From the NCBI GenBank assembly GCA_034926225.1, contig JAYFRF010000005.1, positions 186,001-250,000 on the forward strand: a stretch of DNA of 64,000 nucleotides, given 5' to 3'. The notes below the pieces were generated by a model. It saw only the letters and a list, made by a program, of their open reading frames with translations. It made no database searches and was not told where the DNA came from. Origin of the DNA: JAAZKA01 sp034926225. GTDB lineage: Bacteria > Bacillota > Clostridia > Oscillospirales > QAMX01. Numbering within the stretch: position 1 is the first letter of the stretch; every line of letters begins with the position of its first letter. The position numbers were made by a program, and so were the translations under genes. Positions 50,234-58,376 of this stretch are shown piece by piece.

Positions 50234-52297
50234 ATGGGGTACACACCGGATAAGATCAGAAACGTTACATTGCTCGGCCATGGCGGCGACGGCAAGACCT
50301 CTCTCGCCGAAAGCCTTCTCTTTCTGACGAAGGGTACGGACCGCTTAGGGAAGGTCACCGACGGCAATACCGTCTGCGATTACGATCCCGAGGAAATCCG
50401 TCGCCAGTTCACCATCGGCGCCTCCCTCGCGCCTGTGGAATATAATGGCTTTAAATTAAACTTTATCGATACCCCCGGATTTTTCGATTTCGCCGGTGAA
50501 ATTATGCAGGCTCTCCGCGTTACCGAAACCGGTTTGATCTTTGCAACCGCCAAATCCGGCGTCGCGGTCGGTACCGAAAAGAGCTGGAAGTATTGCGTCG
50601 ATCGCAATCTTTCCCGTATGTTCTATATCTCCAAACTCGATGAAGAGCATGCCGATTTCACGCGCGTTGCCGATCAGCTCCGCTCTCAGTTCGGCTCCTC
50701 CGTCTGCCCCATCACCTTCCCCGTGATGAACGGTACCAAGGTCGACTGCATCGTTGACGTCGTGAAGAATAAGGCTTATAAGACCGACGGCGGAAAGCTT
50801 ACCGAGACGGCTGTTCCCGCCTCCGCCGCTTCCGTTATGGAAGATTACCGCGCCCAGCTTTCCGAAGCCATCGCCGAAACCGACGACGATCTGATGGAGA
50901 AGTTCTTCGCCGAGGAACCCTTCACGGAAGAAGAATTCCTTAAGGGCGTCAAGGCCGCCGTTAAGACCGGCGCCCTCGCACCCATCTTCTGTGGTGCCGC
51001 GACGACCGGCGACGGTACCCTCCCGCTTTTACAGAGTATCATCGATTATGCGCCTTCCCCTCTCGACGCACCCGCCCAGCTCACCGCTGACGGCGACGAG
51101 GTTGCCGCCGATCCCGGTGCGCCGACCTGCGCCTTCGTCTTCAAAACAGTCACCGACCAGTATGGCCGTTTCTCCTTCTTCCGCGTCATGGCCGGCAAGG
51201 TCTCCGCGGATATGTCCCTTACCAATGCCCGTACCGGTGAGCCGGAAAAGATCGGCCACATCTACATGGTTCGCGGCAAGAAGAACATCGAGGTAACCGA
51301 AATCGGTCTCGGCGACATCGGCGCCGTTTCCAAACTCGTCAACACCAAGACCAACGATACCCTCTGCGCGCCCGGCCGTGTTGTGTCCCTTGCGCCGATC
51401 ATCTTTATGGAACCCTGCTACAAGCAGGCCATTAAGCCTAAAGTCAAGGGCGGCGAAGAAAAAATCGCTTCCGGCCTTACGAAGCTTCGCGACGAGGATC
51501 AGACGTTTGAAGCTTATAACGATCCCGAGACGCATGAATACATCATCGCTGGCGCCGGCGACATGCACTTAGACGTCCTCTGCTCCAAGCTCAAGAGCAA
51601 ATTCGGCGTTGAGCCGGAGCTTTTTGCCCCGCGTGTCGCGTATCGCGAGAAGATTCGCAAGAAGGTCCAGGCCGAAGGCAAGCATAAGAAACAGTCCGGC
51701 GGCCATGGCCAGTACGGTCACGTCAAGATCGAGTTCGAGCCCTGCGACAGCACCGAAATGGTCTTTGAGGAACGCGTATTCGGTGGAAGCGTGCCGAAGA
51801 ACTTCTTCCCCGCCGTAGAAAAGGGCCTGCGCGACTGCATGGATCGCGGCTTGCTCGCGGGTTACCCCGTCGTGAACCTCAAAGCCACCCTCTTCGACGG
51901 TTCCTACCACGACGTTGACTCCAACGAGCTTTCCTTCAAGATGGCTGCCCGCCTCGCGTTCAAGGACGGCTTCCCGAAGGCGAATCCCGTTATCATGGAG
52001 CCGATCGGCTCGCTGAAGGTCTTCGTACCGGACGCGAACATGGGCGATATCATTTCCGACATGAACAAGCGCCGCGGTCGTGTCATGGGTATGACCCCCA
52101 CCGAAGACGGCTTACAGATGATCGAAGCCGAAGTTCCGATGGCAGAAATGGCTTCCTACGCGATCGACCTGCGTTCGATTTCCCAAGGGCGCGGCAGATT
52201 CGTTCTGAAATTCGAGCGCTACGAGGACGCCCCGCCGATGGTTCAGCAGAAGGTTATCGACGACGCCAAGGCCACGATGGAAGAGGACGACGAATAA
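50234..52297 (+). CDS. EF-G-like translation GTPase (second EF-G, EF-G2 type)
   Basis: 687 residues from the ATG at 50234, which has GGAG at correct spacing; an ATG six bases earlier abuts the ribosome site. All five EF-G domains are present. G1 is LGHGGDGKTSLAE, switch II FIDTPGFFDF, and domain IV has SGGHGQYGHVKIEFEP. The G4 motif is SKLD instead of NKxD, and the switch I region reads RRQFTIG rather than RGITI. These changes mark the FusA paralogue group seen in Clostridia, whose role (ribosome recycling or a stress-adapted step) is unsettled. The main fusA is not in the window. Confidence 0.88.
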   Translation: MGYTPDKIRNVTLLGHGGDGKTSLAESLLFLTKGTDRLGKVTDGNTVCDYDPEEIRRQFTIGASLAPVEYNGFKLNFIDTPGFFDFAGEIMQALRVTETGLIFATAKSGVAVGTEKSWKYCVDRNLSRMFYISKLDEEHADFTRVADQLRSQFGSSVCPITFPVMNGTKVDCIVDVVKNKAYKTDGGKLTETAVPASAASVMEDYRAQLSEAIAETDDDLMEKFFAEEPFTEEEFLKGVKAAVKTGALAPIFCGAATTGDGTLPLLQSIIDYAPSPLDAPAQLTADGDEVAADPGAPTCAFVFKTVTDQYGRFSFFRVMAGKVSADMSLTNARTGEPEKIGHIYMVRGKKNIEVTEIGLGDIGAVSKLVNTKTNDTLCAPGRVVSLAPIIFMEPCYKQAIKPKVKGGEEKIASGLTKLRDEDQTFEAYNDPETHEYIIAGAGDMHLDVLCSKLKSKFGVEPELFAPRVAYREKIRKKVQAEGKHKKQSGGHGQYGHVKIEFEPCDSTEMVFEERVFGGSVPKNFFPAVEKGLRDCMDRGLLAGYPVVNLKATLFDGSYHDVDSNELSFKMAARLAFKDGFPKANPVIMEPIGSLKVFVPDANMGDIISDMNKRRGRVMGMTPTEDGLQMIEAEVPMAEMASYAIDLRSISQGRGRFVLKFERYEDAPPMVQQKVIDDAKATMEEDDE

Positions 52298-52317
52298 AAA
52301 TCCCGCAAAAAAGATCA

Positions 52318-52347
52318 GGCCGCCGGATCGCAGACGATCCGGCGGCC
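52318..52347 (+). terminator. Terminator after the EF-G-like gene
   Basis: A 13 bp perfect stem (GGCCGCCGGATCG and CGATCCGGCGGCC) with a four-base loop, then ATTTATA; a short T tract makes it moderate. Confidence 0.7.
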
Positions 52348-52364
52348 ATTTATACGTTTCTGTC

Positions 52365-52401
52365 AAAAAAGGCGGCTGCCAGTTCTTTTCCTGCAGCCGC
52401 C
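52365..52401 (-). terminator. Terminator for the sugar ABC importer unit
   Basis: Stem GGCGGCTGC with GCAGCCGCC, 13-base loop, followed on the minus strand by six T; 16 bp after the binding-protein stop. Confidence 0.88.
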
Positions 52402-52417
52402 TTGCCGTTATAAGGAG

Positions 52418-54001
52418 TTATTTACTCAGCTTATCATTGATTTCCGTCTGCTGCTGGTTGTACAGGTCAATGAGATCCTTTAAACCGAGCTTCTCGATTT
52501 CCTGTACATAGGCGTCCCAATCGTCGAGCGAGCGCTGGCCGCTGATGAAATCGCCGAGAGCCTGCTGCATCGCGGTGTTGATCGGGTCATTTAAAATGTT
52601 GTACTGTTCGAGGTTTTTGTCGCTCCAGGAGATCGCGGGCAGGCGGTACTCACCGGAGAACTCGCCGATCTTTTCGATCGCTTCGCGGGCATACTCGGAC
52701 GCGAAGGTGTTCATCGCGACAGTATCGCAGTTGAGGTAGAAGCCTCTCTGATAGAAGCCGAACTTCGTCGGATAATCGAAGAAGTTGCTCTGGCCGGCAA
52801 CGATGCCGATATGGCTCTTGGTGCCGTCGGCGTTGACCGTATAGGACTCGCCTTCGATGCCCCAGTTCATCGCGGTGATGCCGTCTTCGGAGTACATCCA
52901 GTCGAACATGTTAAGCAGGCGATCGACATACTTGGAGCTGACGAAGGTGACGTAACCGGAGGTCAGGAGCTGCGTCTGGGCGTTAAAGGTCTTGACGCCG
53001 CTGCCGCCGCCTTCAAACGGATCCATGAAAGCAAACTGGACGTCGGGATTGTCGGCCTTCATCGCGTTGGTATAGGTATCGAGACGGCCGTAGTAATCGT
53101 TGAAAACGAAACCCTTATTGGTGGAGATGATTTCCTGCCAGTCGGCGGTGGTCATGGAGAACCAGTTCGTCGGTATCAGCTCGTCTTCCCACATCTGATG
53201 GAGCCAGGTGATGCATTCCTTCATGGGTTCCGCGGTGGAGCCGTAAGTCCAGGCGGAATCGGCGTTGGAATAATACATGCCATAACCGCCGCCCCACTGC
53301 CACACGATACGGTCGAGGATGCCCGGCCAGCTTCTGTTGGCTAGCGGATAGGAATCCGGATACTCCTCCTTTAGCTTCAAGCAGGCGTCATGCAGCTCGA
53401 CCTCGGTCTTCGGGACAGCGATCTCAAATTTCTCAAACAGGTCTTTTCGGTAATCCCAGATCGTGGAGTTGTTGCCCATGCCGTAACCGATCTGCGGGGT
53501 GACATACAGTCCGCCGTCGGCGGCGTAGAACATGTCGGTATAGCCGTCCTGCTGCGCGGCGAGCCATGCTTGATAATTGGGCATCCCGGTCAGCTTACCT
53601 TCATAATTTACGAGAGCGCCCTGCAAGCCCCAAATGGCGGCTTCCGACGCACTGAACGCGGCGGCCAGGTCCGGCAGCTCGCCGGAGGCAAGGCCTAAGT
53701 TGATCTTATCGGAGATGCCGTCCTGGAAAGGTGTCACGTTGAAGTATATGCCTGTTGCCGCGTTGATTGCGCGTTCGCAAACGAGATCCTTGGCATACAG
53801 ATACGACGGGTTCTCGACGATCCACATGTTGACGGTAATATCGTCCTTTTTTACGACCGCGGTAGTCGTCGCGGCGGCCGTCGTCGCCCCGGCAGCGGTG
53901 GTCGCGGCGGTCGTCGCGGTCGAGCCGCCTGCCGAGCAGCCGGCGAACAGGGTGATCAGGAGCAGCGACGCGAGGAAGATGACAGCTATGCGCTTTTTCA
54001 T
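52418..54001 (-). CDS. Oligosaccharide ABC transporter substrate-binding lipoprotein
   Basis: 527 residues from the ATG at 54001, preceded by AAGGAG. Lipobox LFAGC (Cys22), a Thr/Ala linker to about residue 50, then a family-1 solute-binding domain (ITVNMWIVENPSYLYAKDLV, NLGLASGELPDLAAA, KYVDRLLNMFDWMYSEDGI, AMNWGIEGESYTVNADGTKS). The GIEGESYT region is the pattern of LipO/LplA-like proteins for complex or uronic oligosaccharides. It lies last in a unit after its two permeases. Confidence 0.92.
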   Translation of the reverse strand: MKKRIAVIFLASLLLITLFAGCSAGGSTATTAATTAAGATTAAATTTAVVKKDDITVNMWIVENPSYLYAKDLVCERAINAATGIYFNVTPFQDGISDKINLGLASGELPDLAAAFSASEAAIWGLQGALVNYEGKLTGMPNYQAWLAAQQDGYTDMFYAADGGLYVTPQIGYGMGNNSTIWDYRKDLFEKFEIAVPKTEVELHDACLKLKEEYPDSYPLANRSWPGILDRIVWQWGGGYGMYYSNADSAWTYGSTAEPMKECITWLHQMWEDELIPTNWFSMTTADWQEIISTNKGFVFNDYYGRLDTYTNAMKADNPDVQFAFMDPFEGGGSGVKTFNAQTQLLTSGYVTFVSSKYVDRLLNMFDWMYSEDGITAMNWGIEGESYTVNADGTKSHIGIVAGQSNFFDYPTKFGFYQRGFYLNCDTVAMNTFASEYAREAIEKIGEFSGEYRLPAISWSDKNLEQYNILNDPINTAMQQALGDFISGQRSLDDWDAYVQEIEKLGLKDLIDLYNQQQTEINDKLSK

Positions 54002-54074
54002 GGTTCCTTTTCTCCTTTTCATGGGTGTATTTACTTTAAGCGGTTTTGCCGCAAAAGCACGGTTTACATCCGGT

Positions 54075-54947
54075 TTAGCCCTTAAGAGAACCGATCATTA
54101 CGCCCTTCGCGAAGTATTTCTGCAAAAACGGATAGATGATAATCATAGGAAGGATGGACACGATGATCGTCGCGTTCGTCAGTGTCTCGCCCAATACCAG
54201 CGAGTCGCCGGAAAGGGCGTTGGCCTCCTGACTGATCGTAGAACCCGCGATCAGCATCTGCTTTAATAGCACCTGCACGGGGTATTTCGCCGTATCGGTC
54301 AGATAGATGAACGGCTTCATGTAGGAGTTCCACTCGGCGACCGCGTAGAACAGCGCGATCGTCGTCAGAATCGCCGTCGACAGCGGGAGCATGATGCGCT
54401 GCAGGACGCCCAAGTCGTTTAAACCGTCGATTTTTCCCGCGTCCTCCAGCTCTTTTGGAAGCGACTGGAAGAAGCTCTTCATAACGATCAGGTTATACGT
54501 GCTGACGCAGCCCATCAGAATCATCAAAAGCCTTGTATTGAGCAGCCCGTAAAGCTTCATCGTCAGGTAAGTCGGGATCATGCCGCCGTTGAAGAACATC
54601 GTGATGACAATCATCGTCATAAAAACGCCGTAGCCCCACAGCCGGTTGCCCTTGCTTAAGGCATATGCACCCGTCGTCGTCACGAACATGGCAAGGATCG
54701 TATGGAAGAACACGTAAAAAAGCGTATTGCCATAGGCGGGGACGATGTTCGTAGCGCTGAGGATCATCTTATACCCGCCGAAATTTAAGCCGATCGGATA
54801 GAACGTGACGCTGCCCTGCATCACCGGCAGCGTATCCGACATGGACACGGCGAGAATATGCAGCATCGGGTAAATGATTAATAACGCAAACGTAGTAATA
54901 AACAGGTATTTTAAAAAAGAGAAAAACGAGAATTTCTGCTGTACCAT
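54075..54947 (-). CDS. Carbohydrate ABC permease, LplC/YtcP type
   Basis: 290 residues, six membrane spans. Opening FKYLFITTFALLIIYPMLHI then ISMSDT-like AVSMSDTLPVMQG, the EAA loop SLPKELEDAGKIDGLNDLGV, and the common C-terminus KYFAKGVMIGSLKG. Partner of the LplB-type permease 15 bp upstream. Confidence 0.94.
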   Translation of the reverse strand: MVQQKFSFFSFLKYLFITTFALLIIYPMLHILAVSMSDTLPVMQGSVTFYPIGLNFGGYKMILSATNIVPAYGNTLFYVFFHTILAMFVTTTGAYALSKGNRLWGYGVFMTMIVITMFFNGGMIPTYLTMKLYGLLNTRLLMILMGCVSTYNLIVMKSFFQSLPKELEDAGKIDGLNDLGVLQRIMLPLSTAILTTIALFYAVAEWNSYMKPFIYLTDTAKYPVQVLLKQMLIAGSTISQEANALSGDSLVLGETLTNATIIVSILPMIIIYPFLQKYFAKGVMIGSLKG

Positions 54948-54962
54948 ATTAAAAACCCTCCC

Positions 54963-55910
54963 TTACCACAAGCTGTAGTCCGTCAGCTTGCGGCTGACGA
55001 AGTTGGCCGCCACCACGAACAGCAGGTTAATGAGCGAGTTAAACAGTCCCACGGCCGTCGAGTAACTGAATTGACTGCCGGCAAGACCCTGCCTGTACAC
55101 GTAGGTCGAGATGACGTCCGACGTGACAAGGTTCGATGTCGTCTGCATCAGATACGCCTTTTCAAAGCCGACGGACAGCAGCGAGCCGGTTCTTAACACG
55201 AACAACGTTACGATCGTCGGTGCGATGCACGGCAGGGTGATATGCGTAATCTGCTGAAGCTTACCCGCGCCGTCGATCACCGCGGCCTCATACAGCTCCT
55301 GATCGATGGCAGCAAGCGCCGCGTAATAGATAATCGCGCCCCAGCCGGCTTCCTGCCAGATACCCGAAAAGATGTACAGCGACCGGAAGTACCGCGGATA
55401 AGTAAACACGTCCGCGCGCGGGAACCCGAACAGATTCATGAAATCCATTAAAAGACCGCTGTCGGGGTTGAGCATGCTCTTGAGCATGCCGACGATAACG
55501 ACGGTGGAGATAAAGTGCGGCATGTACGAAACGGTCTGGAAGGCTTTTTTCGTCCAGTCCACGCGAACCTCATTGACGACAAGCGCGAGGAAAATTGTAA
55601 ACGGAAAGCTGATGATCAACGAATACGCGCTCAGGAGGAACGTATTGCGTACGAGCTTCCAGCTGTTCAGCTCCGTAAAGAAACGAATATAATGCTTTGC
55701 GCCGACCCATGTGCTGCCGGATACGCCGAGAAACGGTTTGTAATCCATGAACGAAATGGATATGCCCCAAATAGGCACATAGTTAAACAGAACGAGATAG
55801 AGAATGCACGGAAGTACCAGAATCAGCAGATACCGACTGTCGAGGAACTTTTTCTTCCCCGGCGACATCCGCCTGTACCCCGAGGATACCGGCGTCGCGG
55901 CTGTTTTCAT
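54963..55910 (-). CDS. Carbohydrate ABC permease, LplB type
   Basis: 315 residues from the ATG at 55910, after a GGGGGG ribosome site. Six membrane spans. Characteristic features: RYLLILVLPCILYLVLFNYV, WGISISFMDYKPFLG, EAA loop AAIDQELYEAAVIDGAGKLQ, and the end VSRKLTDYSLW. First gene of the importer unit; no ATPase gene is present in it, as is usual where an MsmX-type ATPase is shared. Confidence 0.94.
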   Translation of the reverse strand: MKTAATPVSSGYRRMSPGKKKFLDSRYLLILVLPCILYLVLFNYVPIWGISISFMDYKPFLGVSGSTWVGAKHYIRFFTELNSWKLVRNTFLLSAYSLIISFPFTIFLALVVNEVRVDWTKKAFQTVSYMPHFISTVVIVGMLKSMLNPDSGLLMDFMNLFGFPRADVFTYPRYFRSLYIFSGIWQEAGWGAIIYYAALAAIDQELYEAAVIDGAGKLQQITHITLPCIAPTIVTLFVLRTGSLLSVGFEKAYLMQTTSNLVTSDVISTYVYRQGLAGSQFSYSTAVGLFNSLINLLFVVAANFVSRKLTDYSLW

Positions 55911-56026
55911 TTCTTTACCCCCCAAAGTCATATTCGCGCGTCCGACAGTCCCGGCGTTTCCGCGGTTCCGGCACAAGCGATGCCAGGCCGCGGTTCATCG
56001 GATTTTCATACCGCTTTTACAAAATG

Positions 56027-56055
56027 ATTATAACAACCCGCCCTAAATTTGTCAA
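56027..56055 (-). promoter_or_regulatory. Consensus SigA promoter for the sugar importer
   Basis: Minus-strand TTGACA (56050-56055), 17 bp, TATAAT (56027-56032), both perfect; leader of about 110 nt before the LplB start. No clear operator or CRE box was recognised. Confidence 0.9.
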
Positions 56056-56155
56056 TACTTTCCTGCATTCGCAGTTGATTTATTTCATTTTCAATATTCT
56101 CCCAGTCATTTTTTGTGCCGATTCATTCTTTCCGGCTTTTATTTGTTTTTATATG

Positions 56156-56183
56156 TTGACATTTTTACGGCATATGATATAAT
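56156..56183 (+). promoter_or_regulatory. SigA promoter for the aspS leader
   Basis: TTGACA (56156-56161), 16 bp spacer, TATAAT (56178-56183), both hexamers perfect. Transcription should start near 56190, about 300 nt before the AspRS start codon. Confidence 0.87.
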
Positions 56184-56189
56184 AGATAA

Positions 56190-56390
56190 AATTTAAGTCG
56201 AGGCGATTTTTCATGCTGTTCTTATCACTTTACGACATCGATCGATAGGCGCTTAAGCGTCCCCTTTGCGGAGATGCTCAAGCGCCATATCGGCGTTGTG
56301 TCGCAAGGGGAAAGGACAAATCAGCTCCTTTTATATAAAAAACCCCGTACCGGCACACGTTGCGTTCGTGTAGGTACGGGGTTTTTATTT
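56190..56390 (+). ncRNA. Structured leader or small RNA upstream of aspS, with possible pseudoknot
   Basis: A stretch of about 200 nt with its own promoter and terminator and no convincing reading frame. Stem 1 pairs GGCGCTT (56248-56254) with AAGCGCC (56280-56286). Stem 2 pairs CCCCTTTGCG (56261-56270) with CGCAAGGGG (56302-56310), one bulge. The 5' arm of stem 2 lies in the loop of stem 1, so together they could form a pseudoknot. A further six-pair hairpin (AAAGGA/TCCTTT) and then the terminator follow. No T-box UGGN/GGTGGTACC motif was found. Could be a riboswitch-type attenuator for aspS or an independent small RNA. Confidence 0.5.
56339..56386 (+). terminator. Terminator inside the aspS leader
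   Basis: Stem AACCCCGTACC with GGTACGGGGTT, extended by inner ACACG/CGTGT pairs, then TTTTTATTTT. It lies about 105 nt before the start codon on the same strand, so aspS expression needs read-through or another promoter. Confidence 0.85.
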
Positions 56391-56489
56391 TCTTTGAGAG
56401 GTCGTGGTATCATGCGGCATACAGATTATGCCGAAAGCGATTGGGGTTATTCACCGCATCCATCATACTATATTACGGAGGGCATGTAT

Positions 56490-57818
56490 ATGCTTATAAT
56501 TCAACCCCAATCCGCGGAATATTCCATCGAAGCGTCCGCGCTTTCCCTGTCCATCGGGGAAACGGTCACGCTGCAAGGGATGGTGTATAAAATCCGCGAA
56601 ATGTCAGGGTTTGCTTTTATCCTGTTACAGACGCGCACGCAGCTTTGTCAATGCGTCTGGTCACCGGACTTTACCGATTTCCCGCTGTCCGCGCTGCATC
56701 CGGGAGCAGCGGTACGCGTCAAAGGCGCTGTCACGGAGGAGCCGCGCAGCCATACCGGGTATGAACTGCGGCTTCTTTCCTGTACCTTACTGAACTCGCC
56801 GTCCCGCGAGGAACCTCCCGTCGTCATCAACAATCGCGAAGCCACCGCGGCGCTCGATACGCTGCTCGACTACCGTCCCCTTACGCTGCGCAATCAGAAG
56901 GAACGCGCAATTTTTGTGATTCAAGCCGCGTTATGCGCCGGATTTCGCCGGTTTTTCATCGAAAACGGCTTCACGGAGATCCATTCGCCAAAACTCTGCT
57001 CCGGCGGCGCGGAGGGCGGTACGGAGGTCTTCCAGGTAGACTATTTCGGCAAACCCGCCTGCCTCGCGCAGAGTCCGCAGCTTTATAAACAGATGATGGT
57101 CGGCGTTTTCGAGCGCGTCTATGAAATCGCCCCCGTTTTTCGCGCGGAAAAGCACGATACCGCACGCCACATCAACGAGTACACCGGTGTCGACTTCGAA
57201 ATGGGCTTCATCACGAGCTTTCACGATCTCATGCGGATGGAAGCCCGCCTGATCGCGTCTGCGCTTTCCTACGTAGACAGCGTCTGTCCCGAGGAACTGG
57301 CGCTCTTAAAGACTGAGCTTCCCAAAACCGACGCGATTCCCGCCATCCCTTTCGACGAGGCGAAGCTTATCATCGCTGACGCTTATCATCGCCCCGTCAC
57401 CGACCCGCTGGACTTTGACCCAGAGGAGGAAAAGCTTTTAGGCGCGCTGATCAAGCAGGAAACCGGCAGCGATTTCGTCTTTGTCACGCATTATAAAAGC
57501 GCAAAGCGGCCGTTTTATACGATGGATACGCCGGGAAACCCCGATGTGACGGAAAGCTTCGACTTGCTTTTCCGCGGCATGGAAGTCACCACCGGCGGAC
57601 AGCGCATCCATGATTACGATATGCAGCTTGATAAAATGCGCGCGCGCGGCGTTGACCCCGCACTGTTTGAAAGCTATCTGTCCGCGCACAAATACGGCCT
57701 TCCTCCGCATGGCGGACTCGGCATCGGCCTGGAGCGTTTCACCGCGCGGCTTTTAGGCTTTGACAATGTCCGCCGCGCGACGCTGTTCCCCCGCGATACG
57801 CATCGCTTGGAACCGTAG
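56490..57818 (+). CDS. aspS: Archaeal-type aspartyl-tRNA synthetase (probably acting on tRNA-Asp/Asn)
   Basis: 442 residues from the ATG at 56490, eight bases after GGAGGG; ATGs at 56412 and 56484 in the same frame are less likely because the OB fold begins just here. N-terminal OB fold (LSIGETVTLQGMVYKIREMS), class II motif 2 (VYEIAPVFRAEKHDT), HINEYTGVDFEMGFI, and motif 3 GGLGIGLERFTARLLG. The GAEGGTEVF and AQSPQLYKQM segments and the missing GAD insertion show the archaeal/eukaryal type, annotated as aspartate--tRNA(Asn) ligase in Firmicutes. Such forms often charge tRNA-Asn too, feeding GatCAB. Confidence 0.92.
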   Translation: MLIIQPQSAEYSIEASALSLSIGETVTLQGMVYKIREMSGFAFILLQTRTQLCQCVWSPDFTDFPLSALHPGAAVRVKGAVTEEPRSHTGYELRLLSCTLLNSPSREEPPVVINNREATAALDTLLDYRPLTLRNQKERAIFVIQAALCAGFRRFFIENGFTEIHSPKLCSGGAEGGTEVFQVDYFGKPACLAQSPQLYKQMMVGVFERVYEIAPVFRAEKHDTARHINEYTGVDFEMGFITSFHDLMRMEARLIASALSYVDSVCPEELALLKTELPKTDAIPAIPFDEAKLIIADAYHRPVTDPLDFDPEEEKLLGALIKQETGSDFVFVTHYKSAKRPFYTMDTPGNPDVTESFDLLFRGMEVTTGGQRIHDYDMQLDKMRARGVDPALFESYLSAHKYGLPPHGGLGIGLERFTARLLGFDNVRRATLFPRDTHRLEP

Positions 57819-57825
57819 GCGATAA

Positions 57826-57864
57826 GACAAAGCTCGAACCGCCACACGCGGTTCGAGCTTTGTC
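57826..57864. terminator. 17 bp hairpin between convergent aspS and VOC genes
   Basis: Arms GACAAAGCTCGAACCGC and GCGGTTCGAGCTTTGTC with a five-base loop, lying between the two convergent stop codons. No separate T run, but the stem ends in TTTGTC and the placement suits a two-way terminator. Confidence 0.7.
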
Positions 57865-57865
57865 G

Positions 57866-58261
57866 TTAGGCTTTTTCGTGAAAGTATAATGCCCATGGAA
57901 TGCCGCATTTGTCCGTCACGAGCGCCAATGCCGTCGCCCACGGATATGGGCCCCCGAGCGAATAATTCCGCCCTTCTTGTATTAAAACGCCATACGCCTT
58001 ACGAAAATCACTCTCGTTTTCAAAGTGAATTTCGCAGACCATCACATTTTCCGAGACCCTTTCGACTTTATTCCCCGGGCAGAGTAAAATTTCAAATCCG
58101 TTAATTTCCATCAATATATGGATATCTTCCCCGTCCGGCGGCGTTGATTCGGAAATTTTTCTCGCGTTGAAAGCTTGCTGATATAAGGAAAAAGCTTCTA
58201 TTCTTTCTTCGTTTGTACTGCCTATGCAGAAAGCCATCTTAAATTGTGGGTACTGCGGCAT
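57866..58261 (-). CDS. VOC-superfamily (glyoxalase/PhnB-like) protein
   Basis: 131 residues from the ATG at 58261, seven bases after GGAGG. Paired beta-alpha-beta modules of the VOC fold, with SLYQQAFNARKISES, DGEDIHILMEINGFEILLCP and GGPYPWATALALVTDKCGIPW. This is the DUF/PhnB-like branch lacking clear glyoxalase metal ligands, so activity is unknown. Stands alone. Confidence 0.85.
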   Translation of the reverse strand: MPQYPQFKMAFCIGSTNEERIEAFSLYQQAFNARKISESTPPDGEDIHILMEINGFEILLCPGNKVERVSENVMVCEIHFENESDFRKAYGVLIQEGRNYSLGGPYPWATALALVTDKCGIPWALYFHEKA

Positions 58262-58336
58262 AGCGATCCTCCTCATAGCTTATAGATTTCATCGTCGCCG
58301 TCTTTTGAATAAAAAACCATCGCAGTGTCCGCTGTG

Positions 58337-58369
58337 AAAAACGGCGGCGGGACAAGCTCCCGCCGCCGT
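58337..58369 (-). terminator. Terminator after the mutarotase-fold gene
   Basis: Stem ACGGCGGCGGGA with TCCCGCCGCCGT, five-base loop, then TTTTT on the minus strand; eight bases after the stop codon. Confidence 0.9.
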
Positions 58370-58376
58370 AAACGGA

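Noticed and set aside
56190..56390. T-box riboswitch before aspS
   Set aside because: T-boxes are expected before synthetase genes, but the conserved T-box sequence and the UGGN antiterminator bulge were not found; the stems seen do not fit stem I or the specifier loop.
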